From Amoebidium appalachense (taxonomy: Eukaryota > Ichthyosporea), in the NCBI GenBank assembly GCA_963693365.1, contig CAVNZM010000014.1, forward strand, positions 2,356,001 through 2,420,000: a DNA stretch of 64,000 bases, written 5' to 3'. The position numbers were made by a program, and so were the translations under genes. Below are positions 49,552 to 64,000 of this stretch, in pieces. Under the pieces are notes generated by a model that had not been told where the DNA came from, searched no databases, and saw nothing but the letters and a program-made list of their open reading frames with translations. The first letter of the stretch is position 1. Each line of letters starts with the position of its first letter.

Positions 49552-50373
49552 AGACACATGCACGTGCGCACACATGCACACACGCCCGCACATACAAATC
49601 CGCGTATGAAGAAGTTCAACTGTATGCTCAGTTACTATGGCATTCTGTGACAGACGTCTTGTGCACCCGTCAGCTATGCCAAAGCGCGGACACGCACACT
49701 TAGTCTTCACGTAGCAAAGTAGCAAACTCGCACTTCAAACCCAAATGCATGCGCCCGCACCCACGCGGGCGCCGTACACGCACGCACACAGACATACGCA
49801 CACACACACACACTGGCTAATGCTGTGCCCCCTCCTCTTCTGCTTTCCAAATGAGAATTTACATAAAGCAAACCCTAGCAATGGCATGACAGCCTTTCCC
49901 AAAAAAAAGGCGGGGGGGGGGGGGGGGGGAGGGGGGAGGGGGAGGGGGGGAAGGAAAGGAAGACGGAGTGTTTTTGTGTGTGTGTGTGTGCTTGTGGGCG
50001 TGCATGTGTGTGTGTGTGTGCAGTGTGTGTGTCGTGCAGTGCACACTTGTGTGCGTGTGTGCATGTTTGTGTGTTAAGAATCGGGGGGAGGGGGGGGGGG
50101 GGGGGGGGGGAGAGGGTCTCCCTAAGGCTTGTTTAAGTCATGAGCTTCAGGGTCTGCCTTGGCCGTGAAGGGTTTCTTTCTTTTTTTTTTCTTTTTTTTT
50201 TGGTCTTTCAAAATAAGAAAAGATCCCATTCCAAACACGGACGTGATGTCTTTGTAACAGTTTGTCCTCCTCTATCATTGCCTGACGGTGCGCTTGTTAT
50301 TTCCCGACACTGCAGGAGCAAGGAGCAGGAAGCTGCAGCCAATGCCATACAGCAGCAGAATAATAATTGGTAG
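43857..50373 (+). CDS. Velvet-domain transcription regulator
   Basis: Eight phase-consistent exons: 43857-43948, 44068-44141, 44929-45007, 45852-45955, 46908-47058, 48725-48819, 49271-49439, 50316-50373; 273 residues. The velvet signatures appear in order: [79 protein letters not shown] and [18 protein letters not shown]. Velvet proteins are DNA-binding regulators with a Rel/NF-kB-like fold, known for control of fungal development and secondary metabolism. The tail after the domain is short ([18 protein letters not shown]). The intron after 44141 has a GC donor (AAAG/GCAAGT), and the joined frame supports it. The first exon (MRAFPSN) fits in phase but has no family support, so the true start could differ. 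The ORF is otherwise intact. Confidence 0.9.
45512..45656 (+). repeat. SINE-like fragment with poly-C/poly-A tail
   Basis: GGCTCTGCTTATTAGCCATA to AACATGA is a diverged repeat copy (CTCTGCTTAT and TGTCCATTATGAATGTGT recognisable), then 17 C's and about 22 A's. It lies in the velvet intron 45008-45851. Confidence 0.55.
45719..45850 (+). repeat. SINE-like subfamily-3 3' end with C-rich and poly-T tail
   Basis: TGTTGTCCGTCATGAATGTG, GTACTTCGTACTCT and ACACATTC mark the family end. It is followed by C-rich sequence and a 43-base T run that directly forms the polypyrimidine tract of the acceptor at 45851. Confidence 0.75.
46419..46785. mobile_element. MITE-like element in velvet intron (367 bp)
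   Basis: The 44 bases at 46419-46462 and the reverse complement of 46742-46785 match at about 36 positions (both contain TAGATAGT and TATGAT next to CACAAT). Inside is a perfect 20-base palindrome AAGTATATCGCGATATACTT at about 46464-46483. No coding capacity. The target duplication is not clear, so the superfamily is not assigned. Confidence 0.75.
47176..47344 (+). repeat. SINE-like repeat, subfamily 1, 3' part with poly-C tail
   Basis: GATGACTTGGGCCCTCCC to GCATTCAA, with a small internal deletion in the TGTCC-CACCATGCTTC part, then about 34 C's. It lies in the velvet intron 47059-48724. Confidence 0.88.
47583..47925 (+). repeat. Poly-C, (TG)n, (GC)n and C/CT microsatellite block
   Basis: About 40 C's (47622-47664), (TG)n at 47737-47795 running directly into (GC)n to 47815, more C and CT sequence, then (TG)n at 47893-47925. 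The sequence that follows (47926-48720) is ordinary and has no recognised gene. Confidence 0.9.
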
Positions 50374-52484
50374 CCAGAAGTTGCTGTGTTTACATGTAAC
50401 CAGCGGTGTGGGTGTGCGAATCGACAGGGCATGAACCTACTCGATGCTGTGTTTGGATGGCCTGCTCGGAGTTTTTGCCTGTCGGGACCTGATATGGAGC
50501 CGTTCGGGTGTAAGGTACCGTGGTGCTTTTCCCGTCTGCCGTGTAAGTGCCGCCCGCCGCGATTTCAATTTACTGGTTGTTTTTCTTTTGTTTTTCCTTT
50601 TTCTTTATTTCTTTGTGAAACGTTTCACTTTTTCTTTTCTTTGTGTCACATACTAGTGTTCGTTTCAATTTTGTTGCATAACTTAAAGTTTGCGATTTGA
50701 GATTTGATATCCTTTTAGGGAGACTGGTTTGACCAATGATTATCATGGGCCACCTTAGGAATCTGTTTGTGTCAGTCACTGTGATCATTCAGCCAGATGT
50801 ACAGGCTCAATGAGCGTCTCGCGTTCAAAGTTAACCCCCACTATCTACGATTATCCCATATTATGCCGATGACCCGTAATGATCGGATACTAATAGAAAG
50901 ACTTGCAGGAAATGGGCTAGTTAATTCATACTATTAATTCACTCTTATTCTCAGTTACTAGTACTCGGTGGCTGTTACAATTTTTCAGTGAATCTCGGGG
51001 GAGGGTCACGGGGGAATATCTCGACCATTTTACATTCGAAGAGTAGTTCTGACGCAGTTGGTTGTTTGCATGGCATGCAATGCATGTTTACATGTCCGAT
51101 ATGGAGTCCTGAGTATGAAGTAGTGAAGTGTAAATGTAGCAAAGTTTTTGCAAGTAATAGGCACAAAGTTAACACGAGGGGGTTAATAATTTTGGCGGGC
51201 TGTGTTCATATCAGATGATGATAGGACTCTTGTTCAATGATCGTGCACGTGGACTTGAACTTGAATATTCGAAGCAGCTGTTCATTAATTCTTTCCGAAG
51301 CTGGCATGCTTTCGGAGTAATTTTTTTGAGGTAGTATGTTTGTGTACAGAATGAGTTGGATTGTCGCGCGTTGTATGATAATAATGCCGGCAGTGGTTAC
51401 TAACTGGCGTCTGAAATTCGGTTTCAAAAAAACCTTCCTGGGTTTTTAGTTCACGATCGATAGTATTGTCGATATGATATGCCGTTATGATTACTTTGAG
51501 AGGCCACTGGGGCCTGGGCCCGACATGTGGCTTATGCATTATATATTATCCACTGGTGTACACATGTACTTAATGGCTTGGGCGGCCCAAACTTTAACGG
51601 CGGCTTAGTTAGTATCAAATGGTATGGTGACAGTCACGGCACCAGTCATGAAGCCTTAAGTGCTTCAAATTCAACTTTTATGATCCCACCGTGATGTTAC
51701 TTGAATAAATACTTCTTTTTCTATTTGCAATGATTATGTCGACGTCAGAATGACAAGTCCTATGTACGTGACTGAGCCAAGAAAGCGTAGCCGCACTAGC
51801 AGTAGGGTTGCCATGTGTGCACGGGTCAGAACCGTTAGTGCCGGGCCCGCCGCGTACGTATACGTAGCCTGATCAGTGCCCACAACGCAAGCGGGCCCGG
51901 CGAGTCATGTGTGTGGGCCCGGAAAAGGCCCTGCGTGCGTACAGGTGACGGTGCGCACCGCGGCCGGCCCGGGTTGCCACGGCACGCACACCAGGCCGTC
52001 CCGCGGTGGGTACAGTTCGGAGCCCGGACTCTGAGAGCCTTATGGAGTCAAAGCCTGGGTGCATGTGACTCCCGTGACACGGGGCCAGAGGTGACGAGCT
52101 CATGATCAAGGTGGGATATCGGGGGCCGCGGCGGCTCAGTCAGTGGGGCCCCGGGCGGTGTGATATTGGCACTACTGAATACCAGAACTGACTGCTGCCG
52201 AGGGCCAGTGGCCACTCGCGCACGGTGTACATGTCTGGCCGCCCGAACACTGCTGCAGGCCTGGCGAACAGGCGCGATGGCGCGCTTACGCGCGGCCGAC
52301 GCGCCAGGGTGCGGGGGGGTACCGTGCCGGTGCAGGGGCTGCTGGCATGTTTTTTGCACAGTCAGTGACTTACTCGCAGACATGCCGGCAATCATTTAAA
52401 GTAAATTTTTGGAGAGCGAGTATTGTGGCCCGGTTCCGCTCAAAAACTTTCACGAACTTTGAATTGAGTTCGACGGGTGCTCAC

Positions 52485-52872
52485 TGAGCCGCTTCGCGTT
52501 GATCTAAATACATATCTAAATATCTAGCTTGTTACATTTACGTATAAAACTTCCGCAATTCGATCGATCTGTTAAATTTTTAGAGTTTGCATAAAATCTA
52601 GATTGATTTCGACCCTCTTCCAGATGGGCGCATCTGGAAGAGGGGGGGGGGGGGGTCTTCTAGATGTGTGGGATGAGACGATTGGTCCTTGGAACTCGCC
52701 TAATTCTAAATATCTCTTATCCTATCCAATAGAATTGCGATCCACGATCTAGATAATTAAATTTCTAAACTGCTCTACGCGATTCGAGCAGACTTTTAGA
52801 TATTTAGAGAACGGCATTGGTTCTCTAAATTCGCCAAGTATTTAGATATTTAGATCAACGCGAAGCGACTCA
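52485..52872. mobile_element. Fold-back / MITE-like element with internal hairpin (388 bp)
   Basis: TGAGCCGCTTCGCGTTGATC at 52485, continuing for 26 bases to 52510, recurs inverted at 52847-52872 with one mismatch. TCTAAATA-type AT motifs are repeated next to both ends. At 52613-52644 a perfect 14-bp hairpin (CCCTCTTCCAGATG with loop GGCG) lies in the interior, followed by a G run. Weaker inverted similarity extends beyond both ends, so the borders are approximate. Confidence 0.7.
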
Positions 52873-53185
52873 CTCAACAGTTCAAGTCAAGATCTATCAT
52901 CATGCACTGAGAGTCTGATACGCGCCTCTAGCTGGCGGCCCACCCCCACCAGATCTGATCTAAGCGATCTGTCAGCGGCTGCAGCGCTGCTATAGATCTA
53001 TTTGTGAAAGAGCCAATCGTTTAATCTGAACAGCAACCTTATTTTACGCAAAGGGTTGCTGAGATCTCGAGGCTCCGACGTCGACTTTGCGGCAGAGCTC
53101 AACCGTGCCCTGCCCAGAAACACGAAGCTTTTCCTTGCAATCATGACCGATTTTCAGTTTAGGTATCTACCTAGGCCTTATGGAG

Positions 53186-53413
53186 TAAACAACAGGATTG
53201 CTCATATTTACAAGATAAACAACAGGATAGCTCTCATTTGCAAGGTAAACAACAGGATAGCTCTTTTTTCGAGTGCCACCACGGTCCGTGTGTGCCCAGA
53301 AACCCAAAACTTTTCCTTGAGAGTTTCTATTATGTAGCCTAGACCTTATAGAGTAAACAACAGGATAGCTCTTATCTACAAAGAAGACAACAGGATAGCT
53401 CTTATTTACAAGG
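53186..53413 (+). repeat. About 30-bp minisatellite (AAACAACAGGATAGCTCTTA)
   Basis: Five copies of a unit with ACAACAGGATAGCTC and TTTACAAGR, split into groups of three and two by a second repeated piece (CCCAGAAAC ... CTTTTCCTTG at 53111 and 53296). It is a nested direct repeat about 200 bases upstream of the gene E start codon. Confidence 0.85.
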
Positions 53414-53615
53414 GCCCAGAGCCGACTTCCCGCGTGCAGAGCGATCGCCTGTTCATGACAGTGCCTCTTCCTTTCTCGAAACTTTGAAATAGAGCCATAG
53501 TAGTTCTTTTCTAAAAGTGACTCCTAGAGGGTTACCATCTCGAACTTCTACATATATTCCCTCCACCATCATTACTTTGAACAAACACGTGGATAGTCTT
53601 TTACATCCAACAAAC

Positions 53616-63779
<10,164 letters not shown>

Positions 63780-63892
63780 GTATTTGCCTCCCCCCCCCCC
63801 CCCCCCTCCCCGCCTCTTCCTCTCCCCCTCCCTAGTTCCTCCTTCTCCTCCCCCCCTCCTCTCCGGGTCCTCTGTCTGCCCCGCAACACACA

Positions 63893-64000
63893 CACACACA
63901 CACTCACTCACTCACTCACTCACTCATTCACTCACTCACTCACTCACTCATTCACTCACTCACTCACTCTCACTCACTCACTCACTCACTCACTCACTCA
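63893..64000 (+). repeat. (CA)n followed by (CACT)n to the window end
   Basis: Short (CA)n then about 25 CACT/CTCA tetramers running to the last base. The same tetramer is present at 121-182 near the left edge. Confidence 0.95.

Larger units (their letters stand above)
50374..53615. other. Intergenic region between velvet gene and gene E
   Basis: AT-leaning sequence to about 51780, then a GC-rich, CpG-dense stretch at about 51780-52330 that could be regulatory, then the inverted-repeat element at 52485-52872 and the 30-bp minisatellite at 53186-53413. No protein family or RNA gene is recognised. Microsatellites are scarce here, in contrast to the introns. Confidence 0.6.

Overview
This is a nuclear eukaryotic window. 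Protein-coding sequence appears as short GT-AG exons separated by kilobase-scale introns packed with microsatellites and homopolymers: poly-C or poly-G runs of up to about 70 bases, (CA)n, (CT)n, (GA)n and poly-A/T. The gene content (a class II HDAC with a chromo-barrel-like N-terminus, a SLMAP/Far9-like FHA coiled-coil protein, a velvet-domain factor and an animal-like tRNA-Gly) suggests an opisthokont. The velvet domain is best known from fungi, while the intron-rich, repeat-bloated architecture is unlike most fungi. A unicellular relative of animals and fungi, such as an ichthyosporean, would fit. This assignment is an inference with low to moderate confidence.

Layout, with all five recognisable genes on the + strand: (A) about 596-11537, class II histone deacetylase, 5' end outside the window, with a tRNA-Gly(GCC) gene in one intron; (B) about 14725-30571, FHA/coiled-coil protein ending in a CaaX box; (C) about 38950-41327, a low-complexity protein of unknown function; (D) about 43857-50373, a velvet-domain protein; (E) about 53616-63779, a coiled-coil protein resembling Nup54, running off the right edge. 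Exons were assigned by checking reading-frame phase across every junction. Gene A (13 exons), gene D (8 exons) and gene E (6 exons) are phase-consistent throughout. Gene B lacks at least one small exon between 19899 and 22575, and its last coding part needs one extra C in a C-run.

Introns and intergenic DNA carry a family of SINE-like repeats, all in + orientation. They share a GTACTTCGTAC core near the 3' end and finish in a poly-C tail, in some copies followed directly by poly-A. One subfamily has expanded into tandem arrays of about 452 bp units at two loci 35 kb apart. At least four non-autonomous DNA-transposon-like elements with terminal inverted repeats are visible: a hAT-like one with an 8-bp target duplication and a preserved empty site, a pogo/Tigger-like one with a TA duplication, and two others. 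Intergenic blocks 30572-38949 and 50374-53615 hold no recognised gene.

The genes do not form a pathway cluster. Three of them (HDAC, velvet factor, Nup54-like) would act in or at the nucleus, and the FHA protein would be membrane-attached by prenylation.
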